DNA of 6,975 nt from an uncultured Thiotrichaceae bacterium (GTDB lineage: Bacteria > Pseudomonadota > Gammaproteobacteria > Thiotrichales > Thiotrichaceae): NCBI GenBank assembly GCA_902727945.1, contig CACVAV010000112.1, forward strand, positions 34,333 through 41,307. The letters are read 5' to 3'. The translations under genes were made by a program, and so were the position numbers. The notes under the pieces are model-generated. The model made no database searches and had not been told where the DNA came from. It saw nothing but the letters and a program-made list of their open reading frames with translations. Shown in pieces: positions 1-5,656 of this stretch. Positions within the stretch are counted from its first letter, which is position 1; the number at the start of each line of letters is the position of its first letter.

Positions 1-32
1 CTAAGCGTCTAAGCGTCAACTAATATGCCCGT

Positions 33-64
33 ATAGAGGCCGGTCCCATTAAGCCGGTCTCTGT
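33..64 (+). other. RNA hairpin in ftsZ-lpxC spacer
   Basis: Bases 33-44 pair with 53-64 as RNA, giving a 12-bp stem (core AGAGGCCGGU with GCCGGUCUCU) with three G-U wobbles and an 8-base loop, CCCAUUAA. An outer ATACGG/CCGTAT pair (29-34 with 69-74) could extend or compete with it. No T-run follows, so it is not a classic intrinsic terminator. It could be an mRNA stability element or a weak attenuator between the upstream gene and lpxC. The pairing is seen in the sequence; the role is inferred. Confidence 0.5.
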
Positions 65-136
65 CTAGATACGGTTAAGGTTTGTGATAGGTGGTTTGTG
101 GGGTGTTGTGTCATTCAGCGTGAAGCTAAAAAGTCG

Positions 137-166
137 TTGCTAAACTGACTTTGAATGCTTCATATT
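137..166 (+). promoter_or_regulatory. candidate sigma70-type promoter for lpxC
   Basis: TTGCTA at 137-142 and CATATT at 161-166, 18 bases apart, each match four of six consensus bases. The setting is AT-rich and lies 70 bases ahead of the lpxC start. A competing weak -10 is TTTTAT at 183-188. In E. coli lpxC has its own promoter activity apart from ftsZ, which makes one plausible here, but the match itself is weak. Confidence 0.22.
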
Positions 167-172
167 ACACTG

Positions 173-194
173 TGCCACGTAATTTTATATGGCA
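173..194. promoter_or_regulatory. inverted repeat TGCCA-N12-TGGCA before lpxC
   Basis: TGCCA at 173-177 and TGGCA at 190-194 form a dyad around an AT-rich centre, 42 bases before the lpxC start codon. Spacing and AT-rich core resemble an operator for a dimeric regulator, but the arms are only 5 bp, so chance is possible. No regulator is suggested by the sequence. Confidence 0.2.
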
Positions 195-235
195 GATGTG
201 TTTGTAGTGACTAACAATATCAGGGCTGAACAACA

Positions 236-1153
236 GTGCTAAAACAACGTACTTTAAAAGAGTCGGTGTCCACTTTGGGTATCGGGCTCCATTCCGGTAA
301 AAAAGTTTCCATGGTGTTGCGTCCGGCGGCTGTGAATACCGGTGTTGTATTTCGCAGAGTTGATCTTGACGGTTATCCGGAAATTGCTTTGCATCCTGAA
401 ATAGTCGGAGAAACCACGCTGTGTACAGCATTGGTTGACGGTGCTGTTAAAGTAGCAACGATTGAACATCTGCTATCTGCAATGGCAGGTTTGGGTATTG
501 ATAACGTCTATGTCGATATTGATGCGCCGGAAATTCCGATTATGGATGGTAGTGCCGCGCCGTTTCTTTATCTGCTGCTATCAGCGGGGATTGAAGAGCA
601 AAAAGCAGCAAAACGTTTTATCCGCATTAAGCAGTCTGTTGAGTTTCATCGGGGTGATAGCTGGGCTTCATTAAAGCCTTATGACGGGTTCAAAGCATCC
701 TTTGCTATTAATTTCAGTCATCCTGCGGTGAATGCGACCGGCCAGACTGTTGAGATAGATTTCTCTGATCAGCCTTATGCGAGTGAAATCGCACGCGCCC
801 GTACCTTTGGGTTCATGAAAGACATTGAGTTGATGCGTTCAATGAGTCTTGGTTTAGGCGGTGGTCTGGATAATGCGATTGTGCTGGATGATTTTCGTGT
901 GCTGAATCCGGATGGATTGCGCTATCAGGACGAATTCGTCCGTCATAAAGTATTAGATGCCATCGGCGACCTTTATACCTTGGGGCATGGCATTATTGGT
1001 GCGTTTCATGGCCACAAAGCAGGTCATGCTATTAATAATTTGTTAGTCCGCAAGTTGCTGGAACAGCCGGAAAGCTGGGAAATTGTAACCTTGGCTGCGG
1101 AAAAAAATCGTCAGGCTATCTTTTCTGATAACTATGTCCTGGCGGGTGTTTAG
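236..1153 (+). CDS. lpxC: UDP-3-O-acyl-N-acetylglucosamine deacetylase LpxC
   Basis: LpxC is the cytosolic zinc amidase that removes the acetyl group from UDP-3-O-acyl-GlcNAc, the committed step of lipid A synthesis. The 305-residue length matches the family and the N-terminus (MLKQRTLKESV, then GIGLHSGKKV) aligns with the E. coli enzyme. Expected metal ligands are present: His78 in the TIEHLLSA motif, and His237 and Asp241 in FVRHKVLDAIGDL. Catalytic Glu77 and His264 (HKAGHAINN) are also there. Translation starts at GTG: an in-frame TGA lies only three codons upstream (227-229), so no earlier start is possible, and AGGG at 222-225 is a fair ribosome binding site. The C-terminus ends in NYVLAGV rather than the AVLA end of the E. 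coli protein, which serves there as an FtsH degradation signal. Its position after the expected ftsZ fits the dcw cluster end. Identification is secure. Confidence 0.98.
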   Translation: MLKQRTLKESVSTLGIGLHSGKKVSMVLRPAAVNTGVVFRRVDLDGYPEIALHPEIVGETTLCTALVDGAVKVATIEHLLSAMAGLGIDNVYVDIDAPEIPIMDGSAAPFLYLLLSAGIEEQKAAKRFIRIKQSVEFHRGDSWASLKPYDGFKASFAINFSHPAVNATGQTVEIDFSDQPYASEIARARTFGFMKDIELMRSMSLGLGGGLDNAIVLDDFRVLNPDGLRYQDEFVRHKVLDAIGDLYTLGHGIIGAFHGHKAGHAINNLLVRKLLEQPESWEIVTLAAEKNRQAIFSDNYVLAGV

Positions 1154-1200
1154 CCGGAAGGCATGTTCTATTACGTCTTTCAGGTATGCCCCGGTTTGTT
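1154..1200 (+). terminator. putative Rho-independent terminator of lpxC
   Basis: Directly after the lpxC stop, CCGG (1154-1157) pairs with CCGG (1191-1194) and GGCAT (1160-1164) with ATGCC (1186-1190), leaving a two-base bulge and a loop of about 20 bases. The stem is followed by TTTGTT. The loop is large and the T-tract interrupted, so efficiency may be modest. On the opposite strand no T-run follows, so it should serve lpxC rather than the converging dciA gene. Confidence 0.5.
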
Positions 1201-1208
1201 CTGTGTGT

Positions 1209-1222
1209 ATTCAATATTCAAT
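1209..1222. repeat. tandem 7-bp duplication at dciA 3' end
   Basis: ATTCAAT occurs twice in direct succession (1209-1215, 1216-1222), covering the dciA stop codon (TGA on the minus strand, 1220-1218). It looks like a small slippage duplication just past the coding end. No function is implied. Confidence 0.5.
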
Positions 1223-1634
1223 GGCGTGTGTCAGTATCAATCAGTCGCTTCAAAGCCGCCTGTAATTCAGGGTCTGCAATTGAGTTAGCAATGCTCCTGA
1301 CAACCTCTGTTGTCTGTGGACTGGCTTTTTTTCTGCTAATAGCTGCTCTTTTTCTTGCAAGTGGCAGGCTCATCACTTTAATATCCACTCCGATTATTCT
1401 TAGGCCAAGTTTGGTATTTATATGTTTACATAGCTGTTTCTCCATGAAACGGGCTTGGGTAGCGAGATGCGGATCATCTGTCAGGAGTGTCAGTCTGCGT
1501 CCCCGTATCATTGGCCAGACACGATTTTCCAGCGGCATCGAGACGAATTCCTCAATCGCCTGAGTCAGCTGGTCAAATTGATTCAGCCGTTGGCTGATAA
1601 AATTGCCTTTAATCAAATAATCAACTTTTTTCAT
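1218..1634 (-). CDS. dciA: DUF721 / DciA-family protein, probable DnaB helicase loader
   Basis: A 138-residue protein of the DUF721 type. DciA proteins bind the replicative helicase DnaB and help load it; they are regarded as the ancestral loader in bacteria that lack phage-derived DnaC. The fold is visible in outline: a conserved region at about residues 37-75 (VWPMIRGRRLTLLTDDPHLA followed by an ARFMEKQL helix) typical of the KH-like domain, a basic linker at about 93-104 (ARKRAAISRKK), and a C-terminal helix pair with the family-like SIADPELQAALKRL ending. The gene lies antisense between lpxC and an M23 gene, as the DUF721 gene does in Pseudomonas. The start is bounded by an in-frame TAA five codons upstream, so ATG at 1634 is the first possible start, yet no Shine-Dalgarno sequence is visible before it. 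Family assignment is good; helicase loading is inferred from the family. Confidence 0.82.
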   Translation of the reverse strand: MKKVDYLIKGNFISQRLNQFDQLTQAIEEFVSMPLENRVWPMIRGRRLTLLTDDPHLATQARFMEKQLCKHINTKLGLRIIGVDIKVMSLPLARKRAAISRKKASPQTTEVVRSIANSIADPELQAALKRLIDTDTRH

Positions 1635-1644
1635 ACTATAGTAT
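1633..1644. promoter_or_regulatory. 12-bp perfect palindrome over the dciA start codon
   Basis: ATACTATAGTAT is perfectly self-complementary and includes two bases of the dciA ATG (minus strand). It contains TATAGT, five of six matches to a sigma70 -10 box, on both strands, although no good -35 lies at the right distance on either. It could be an operator shared by the divergent dciA and M23 genes, a -10 element, or AT-rich chance. It occupies the place where a dciA ribosome binding site would normally be. Confidence 0.4.
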
Positions 1645-1725
1645 TGTTACCGGGTTACGCGCGATCAAAAAGAAATAACACGCACGTATTGTTTTTTTCT
1701 GTAGGGCTGTGCGAGTGTTGTTAAA
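1645..1725. promoter_or_regulatory. divergent dciA / M23 peptidase promoter region
   Basis: Together with the adjacent palindrome, this short spacer must carry the start signals of two divergent genes. It contains a repeated GTTAC (1646-1650 and 1654-1658), a GC-rich CGCGCG patch, an A-rich tract (1667-1675) and a T7 run (1692-1698) that could act as UP-like elements. TTGATC on the minus strand (1668-1663) is a weak -35 candidate for dciA, with a 19-base gap to TACTAT. No clear promoter or strong ribosome binding site for the M23 gene is visible. AGGG at 1703-1706 is too far (19 bases) from its ATG. Confidence 0.35.
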
Positions 1726-2688
1726 ATGAAAGTAATTTGTCTTAGTAGTGACGGTTCCCGCCGTGCTTCATTCAGTCTTAACCCGATCCTGCACCTGATG
1801 TTGCCGGCGGGAATCATAGCATTATTGATTATAGGCTTGTCAGTCAATCAAATGATGGGCTTGTATAAACTTGATGATACACCACAGCAGACTCTGTTGA
1901 GTCAGAATGAGGTCGGAAAAATTATTACGGCTTTGGAAGGGCAGATGGAAACGGTGTCTGAAATCCAGAAGACCTATGCGAACTATACGGTGGATGTCGA
2001 TACCTTTTCGCAAAAGCTGGGATCGATGGAGGCTGAAATTATCCGCATCAATGCATTGGCCAAACGTGTTATTAAACGCGCCCGGCTTGATCCGGAGGAA
2101 TTTGCTTTAGATGAAAGGCCGCCACAAGGTGGTTTGGATGAGGCTTATGTGCCGTCCGATACCCCGATGATTTCGACCAATGAGTTACTGGGTAGCTTTC
2201 AATCCATGGAATCACGTCTGGCTCAGCAGGCTAATATCCTCGACACGCTGTATCAGATGATGGAAGGCATTGCGATAGAAGATGAAGTATCCCCATCGCA
2301 TGCACCGGTCAAAAAAGGCTATGTATCCTCAAAATTCGGTAAACGTCGTGATCCGTTTAATCGTCGCACACGTATGCACGGGGGGATTGACTTTGCAGGG
2401 CCGCATGGCACGGAGATTTATTCAGTAGCCGGTGGTGTGGTGTCTTTTGCAGGGCGTAAAGGTGGTTACGGGATTACTGTCGAGATTGATCATGGTGATG
2501 ATCTGGTTAGTCGTTATGCGCATCTGGCAGCCGCGTTAGTGGAAAAAGGTTCTGTTGTCAACAAAGCCGATAAGATTGCGTTAATGGGCAGTACGGGGCG
2601 TTCAACCGGCCCTCATTTGCACCTTGAAATTCTTAATGCCGGTGAGCGGGTTAACCCCGAAAGTTACCTTAATCAGGCGGCTAAGTAA
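1726..2688 (+). CDS. membrane-anchored M23-family (LytM-type) peptidoglycan endopeptidase
   Basis: A 320-residue protein with a short cytosolic N-terminus, one hydrophobic segment at about residues 22-46 acting as an uncleaved anchor, a helical and probably coiled-coil stretch (about 62-118 and 153-182), and a C-terminal M23 zinc metallopeptidase domain (about 195-315). The domain keeps every expected residue: zinc ligands His218 and Asp222 (MHGGIDFA) and His299 of the HLH motif, plus catalytic His266 (RYAHL) and His297. It should therefore be an active peptidoglycan hydrolase, unlike the EnvC/NlpD activators, which have lost these residues. ATG 1726 is the only sensible start: an in-frame TAG lies eight codons upstream (1702-1704), and the MKVI opening is common in relatives. 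Tandem TAA stops end it (2686-2691). It sits where enterics carry secM. The exact bond cut is unknown. Confidence 0.93.
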   Translation: MKVICLSSDGSRRASFSLNPILHLMLPAGIIALLIIGLSVNQMMGLYKLDDTPQQTLLSQNEVGKIITALEGQMETVSEIQKTYANYTVDVDTFSQKLGSMEAEIIRINALAKRVIKRARLDPEEFALDERPPQGGLDEAYVPSDTPMISTNELLGSFQSMESRLAQQANILDTLYQMMEGIAIEDEVSPSHAPVKKGYVSSKFGKRRDPFNRRTRMHGGIDFAGPHGTEIYSVAGGVVSFAGRKGGYGITVEIDHGDDLVSRYAHLAAALVEKGSVVNKADKIALMGSTGRSTGPHLHLEILNAGERVNPESYLNQAAK

Positions 2689-2694
2689 TAATTC

Positions 2695-2726
2695 ACCGTA
2701 TAGTCGGCTATTGATTATATACTGGT
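2695..2726 (+). other. hairpin just downstream of the M23 gene
   Basis: ACC-GTATA (2695-2702) pairs with TATAC-T-GGT (2718-2726), eight base pairs with one bulged T and a 15-base loop. No T-run follows. It may protect the M23 mRNA 3' end or be incidental in an AT-rich stretch. Confidence 0.3.
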
Positions 2727-2733
2727 AGTTATG

Positions 2734-2770
2734 CTGGGCGGGTAACGTCATCATGATGCGGCAGTTTTTT
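2734..2770 (+). terminator. weak candidate terminator between M23 gene and secA
   Basis: CTG (2734-2736) can pair with CAG (2762-2764) around an inner CG-CAT/ATG-CG hairpin (2746-2760, with one bulged T), and TTTTTT follows at once (2765-2770). The T6 run is terminator-like, but the stem has a large asymmetric internal loop, so termination would be leaky at best. Confidence 0.3.
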
Positions 2771-2842
2771 GGGCGAGCATCTTGTTTTATCCGTGTTGAG
2801 CCAAATATATATTAACATTAAGTGTGCCGTTTACTGAATCTG

Positions 2843-2866
2843 GCGCATTATCAACCCTGCGCATTA
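2843..2866. repeat. GCGCATTA direct repeat upstream of secA
   Basis: GCGCATTA appears at 2843-2850 and again at 2859-2866, one 16-bp step apart, 73-96 bases before the secA start codon. Two exact 8-mers so close may be a binding site for a regulator or chance. Confidence 0.35.
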
Positions 2867-2878
2867 GTCGAGGGCAAG

Positions 2879-2911
2879 TGCCGGTATTAAGCCATTTAAG
2901 AGCCGCTGGCA
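2879..2911 (+). other. hairpin before the secA ribosome binding site
   Basis: TGCCGGT (2879-2885) pairs with GCTGGCA (2905-2911) with two G-U pairs; inside it TTAA (2887-2890) can pair with TTAA (2896-2899). It ends about ten bases before AGGAG (2922-2926), so it does not hide the site but could influence ribosome access. Confidence 0.35.
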
Positions 2912-2921
2912 GAATGATTTT

Positions 2922-2926
2922 AGGAG
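2922..2926 (+). promoter_or_regulatory. secA ribosome binding site
   Basis: AGGAG, within TTAGGAG, lies 12 bases before the ATG at 2939. It is the strongest Shine-Dalgarno match in the window, with slightly long spacing, and supports the chosen secA start. Confidence 0.7.
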
Positions 2927-2938
2927 AAATATAAGCAT

Positions 2939-5656
2939 ATGCTGGGTTCTGTTGCCAGAAAGATCTTTGGTAGCCGTAATGACCGACTGGTCAAGGCTTA
3001 CTTTAAAATTGTCACGAACATCAATGCGCTGGAAGATGAGTACGCTAAGTTAAGTGATGCTGAGCTGAAGGAAAAGACGTTTGAGTTCAGAAAGCGTTTA
3101 ACTGACGGCGCCAGCGTTGATGATATTCTCCCTGAGGCATTTGCGGTTGTTCGTGAAGGCAGTAAGCGCGTTTTTAACATGCGGCACTACGATGTGCAGA
3201 TGATTGGCGGCATGGTGCTGAATAGCGGCAAAATTGCTGAGATGCGTACCGGTGAAGGTAAAACGTTGATGGCGACATTGGCTGCTTACCTGAATGCACT
3301 ACCGGGTGAGGGTGTGCATGTTATTACAGTAAACGATTACCTGGCCCAGCGTGATGCTGAGTGGATGGCTGAGTTATATGGTTTTCTTGGGCTAACAACA
3401 GGTGTTATCGTTAATGGCCTGAACCAGGAGCAGCGCCGTGAAGCTTATGCAGCGGATATAACTTACGGAACCAATAATGAGTTTGGTTTCGATTATCTGC
3501 GCGACAATATGGCTTTCTCCAAAGATGAGCGTGTGCAACGTACGCTGGCTTATGCGGTCATTGATGAAGTGGATTCGATTCTGATTGATGAGGCGCGGAC
3601 ACCGCTGATTATTTCCGGCCCGGCTCAGGATGCTTCTGAGTTGTATATTGCGATCAATAATATGGTTCCGCAATTAGTGCGCCAGGAAAATGAAGACAGT
3701 CCGGGCGATTACTCGGTTGATGAGAAGGGTAAGCAGGTCTACATGTCCGAAGAAGGGCAGGAGAATGCAGAAAAACTGTTACAGGAGCTTGGTATCCTGA
3801 CTGATGGCGCTGGTCTTTATGACTCTGTCAGTATTGCGGTACTCCATCACTTAAACGCCGGTTTGCGGGCGCATGTACTGTTCCAGAAAAATGTTGATTA
3901 CATCGTGCGTGACGGAAAAATCGTTATTGTTGATGAGTTCACCGGACGTACTATGCCGGGCCGCCGTTGGTCTGAAGGTCTGCATCAGGCAGTTGAAGCT
4001 AAAGAAGGTGTTGAAATTCAGGCAGAAAACCAGACACTGGCTTCCATTACTTTCCAGAATTACTTCCGTCTTTATGGTAAGTTGTCCGGAATGACCGGTA
4101 CTGCAGATACTGAAGCCTTTGAATTACAACAGATATATGGCCTGGAAGTGGTGGTTATTCCGACTCATCGTCCGATGATCCGTAAGGATGAAAATGACCT
4201 GATTTACCTGACAGAAGATGAAAAATTCGATGCCATTATTGAAGATATTAAAGGTGGCGTTGAGATAGGTCGTCCGGTGCTGGTGGGTACGGCTTCTATC
4301 GAGGCATCTGAGCTGGTATCCGGTAAGCTGAAAAAACTACGTATTCCTCATGAAATCCTGAACGCAAAGCAGCACGAGCGTGAAGCTCACATTATTGCCA
4401 ATGCAGGTCGCCCTGGTGCGGTGACCATCGCAACTAATATGGCAGGTCGTGGTACTGATATTGTGCTGGGTGGTAGTCTGGACGAAGAATTAAAGCAACT
4501 GCCTGATGATACTAATCAGGAGGCTAAGGATAAAATAACTGGTTTGTGGCAGAAGCGTCATGATGCTGTATTGGCATCGGGCGGTTTGCATATTTTGGGA
4601 ACTGAGCGCCATGAATCACGCCGGATTGATAATCAGTTGCGTGGCCGTTCCGGCCGTCAGGGTGATCCGGGTTCCTCGCGTTTCTATTTATCGCTGGAAG
4701 ATAATCTGATGCGCATTTTTGCATCGGATCGCGTGAAAGCGATGATGCAGAAATTAGGTATGGAAAAAGGCCAGGCGATTGAAGCAGGTCTGGTGTCGAA
4801 GTCCATTGAAAATGCTCAGCGTAAAGTTGAAGCACACAACTATGATATTCGTAAGCACTTGCTGGAATATGATGATGTGGCGAATGATCAGCGTAAAGTG
4901 ATTTATGAGCAGCGTTCTGACTTGTTAGATGCTGAAGACATTAATGAAATGATCAGCACCATTCGCTTTGATGTTGTGGATAATATGATTAATACGCATA
5001 TTCCTCCCGGCAGTGTCGATGAGCAGTGGGATGTGGCGGGACTTGAGCAACAGTTGTCCAGTGATCTGGCGTTAACGCTGCCGATTCAGCAATGGCTGGA
5101 TGAAGATGATACTTTGTACGAAGAGAATTTGCGTGAGCGTATTCAGGATGAAGTAGAAAAAGTGTTGACTCATAAGGAAGAATTGATCGGCTCAGAGGGC
5201 ATGCGCCGTTTAGAGCGTGATGCCATGTTACACATTCTTGATTCACAGTGGAAAGAGCACCTTGCTGCAATGGATTACCTGCGCCAGAGTGTCGGCTTGC
5301 GTGGTTATGCACAGAAGAATCCGAAGCAGGAATACAAGCGTGAAGCCTTTGATATGTTCCAGGAATTGCTGGAGAGAATTAAAGACGAAGTGATTATGTT
5401 CCTGATGCGTATTCAGGTAAGCGAGCCTCAGGCGATGGCTGAAGTCATGGAGCCGGTTGAAGCACAGGAAGGCGTTGAATATATGCACCCGAGTGCGGAC
5501 AATGCTTTTGATGACGAAGTGGTCGATGCGGTCGTCGGTGGTGAGTTAGCTGCTGAGAAACCTTATCAGCGTGAAGGTGCCAAAATAGGGCGTAATGATG
5601 CCTGTCCTTGTGGCTCTGGCAAAAAATATAAGCAATGTCATGGTAAGTTAGGCTAA
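2939..5656 (+). CDS. secA: protein translocase ATPase SecA
   Basis: SecA is the motor ATPase that binds preproteins and pushes them through SecYEG at the inner membrane. The 905-residue length is usual for gammaproteobacteria (E. coli has 901), and the N-terminal part is colinear with E. coli: Gln87 in the DVQMIGG motif, Walker A MRTGEGKT at 102-109 and Walker B DEVD at 209-212. Further on lie GMTGTADTEA before the second nucleotide-binding domain, the MAGRGTDIVLGG motif, and the RGRSGRQGDPGSSRFYLSLE arginine-finger motif. The scaffold and wing domains follow. The acidic C-terminal linker ends in an intact zinc-binding SEC-C tail with Cys889, Cys891, Cys900 and His901, used for SecB and lipid contact. 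The start is set by AGGAG upstream and the MLGSVARKIFGSRN opening. The stop TAA overlaps the argJ ATG by one base. No secM gene precedes it. Identification is certain. Confidence 0.99.
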   Translation: MLGSVARKIFGSRNDRLVKAYFKIVTNINALEDEYAKLSDAELKEKTFEFRKRLTDGASVDDILPEAFAVVREGSKRVFNMRHYDVQMIGGMVLNSGKIAEMRTGEGKTLMATLAAYLNALPGEGVHVITVNDYLAQRDAEWMAELYGFLGLTTGVIVNGLNQEQRREAYAADITYGTNNEFGFDYLRDNMAFSKDERVQRTLAYAVIDEVDSILIDEARTPLIISGPAQDASELYIAINNMVPQLVRQENEDSPGDYSVDEKGKQVYMSEEGQENAEKLLQELGILTDGAGLYDSVSIAVLHHLNAGLRAHVLFQKNVDYIVRDGKIVIVDEFTGRTMPGRRWSEGLHQAVEAKEGVEIQAENQTLASITFQNYFRLYGKLSGMTGTADTEAFELQQIYGLEVVVIPTHRPMIRKDENDLIYLTEDEKFDAIIEDIKGGVEIGRPVLVGTASIEASELVSGKLKKLRIPHEILNAKQHEREAHIIANAGRPGAVTIATNMAGRGTDIVLGGSLDEELKQLPDDTNQEAKDKITGLWQKRHDAVLASGGLHILGTERHESRRIDNQLRGRSGRQGDPGSSRFYLSLEDNLMRIFASDRVKAMMQKLGMEKGQAIEAGLVSKSIENAQRKVEAHNYDIRKHLLEYDDVANDQRKVIYEQRSDLLDAEDINEMISTIRFDVVDNMINTHIPPGSVDEQWDVAGLEQQLSSDLALTLPIQQWLDEDDTLYEENLRERIQDEVEKVLTHKEELIGSEGMRRLERDAMLHILDSQWKEHLAAMDYLRQSVGLRGYAQKNPKQEYKREAFDMFQELLERIKDEVIMFLMRIQVSEPQAMAEVMEPVEAQEGVEYMHPSADNAFDDEVVDAVVGGELAAEKPYQREGAKIGRNDACPCGSGKKYKQCHGKLG

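Larger units (their letters stand above)
1..235 (+). other. lpxC upstream leader / intergenic region
   Basis: No gene is supported here. By synteny the upstream neighbour should be ftsZ. One frame from base 3 reads Lys-Arg-Leu-Ser-Val-Asn and stops at TAA 21-23, which could be the last codons of that gene, but the other two frames also stop within 12 bases, so this cannot be decided. The region holds an octamer tandem duplication (CTAAGCGT at 1-8 and 9-16), two further direct repeats with a 14-bp period (GCCGGTC at 39 and 53; GGTTTGTG at 79 and 93), an RNA hairpin at 33-64, and a GT-rich stretch at about 78-111. A 5-bp inverted repeat lies at 173-194. It most likely carries the lpxC promoter and 5' leader. 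Confidence 0.6.
2689..2938 (+). promoter_or_regulatory. secA leader / intergenic region
   Basis: This 250-bp gap carries no convincing gene. It starts with a hairpin right after the M23 stop (2695-2726), then a possible terminator at 2734-2770, an AT-rich patch with TATATT at 2808-2813 (five of six -10 matches) and TATACT at 2718-2723 (also five of six), neither with a good -35 at 17 bases; TTGTTT at 2782-2787 is the nearest candidate for the second patch. Further on are a direct repeat (2843-2866), a hairpin (2879-2911) and the secA ribosome binding site. No secM-like gene is recognisable. The secA promoter is most likely within 2780-2820. Confidence 0.45.

Noticed and set aside
171..194. 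Sigma54 or CRP site suggested by TGTGCCAC and TGGCA before lpxC
   Set aside because: No -12 GC element lies at the needed distance on either strand for sigma54, and the second half of a CRP site (TCACA) is absent.
1186..1563. Open frame of 125 codons on the + strand after lpxC
   Set aside because: It is the antisense shadow of dciA, has no ribosome binding site, and its translation resembles no family. The minus-strand frame matches DUF721.
2711..2735. TTGATT followed by TATGCT as a secA promoter
   Set aside because: The gap is only 13 bases, too short for a sigma70 promoter.
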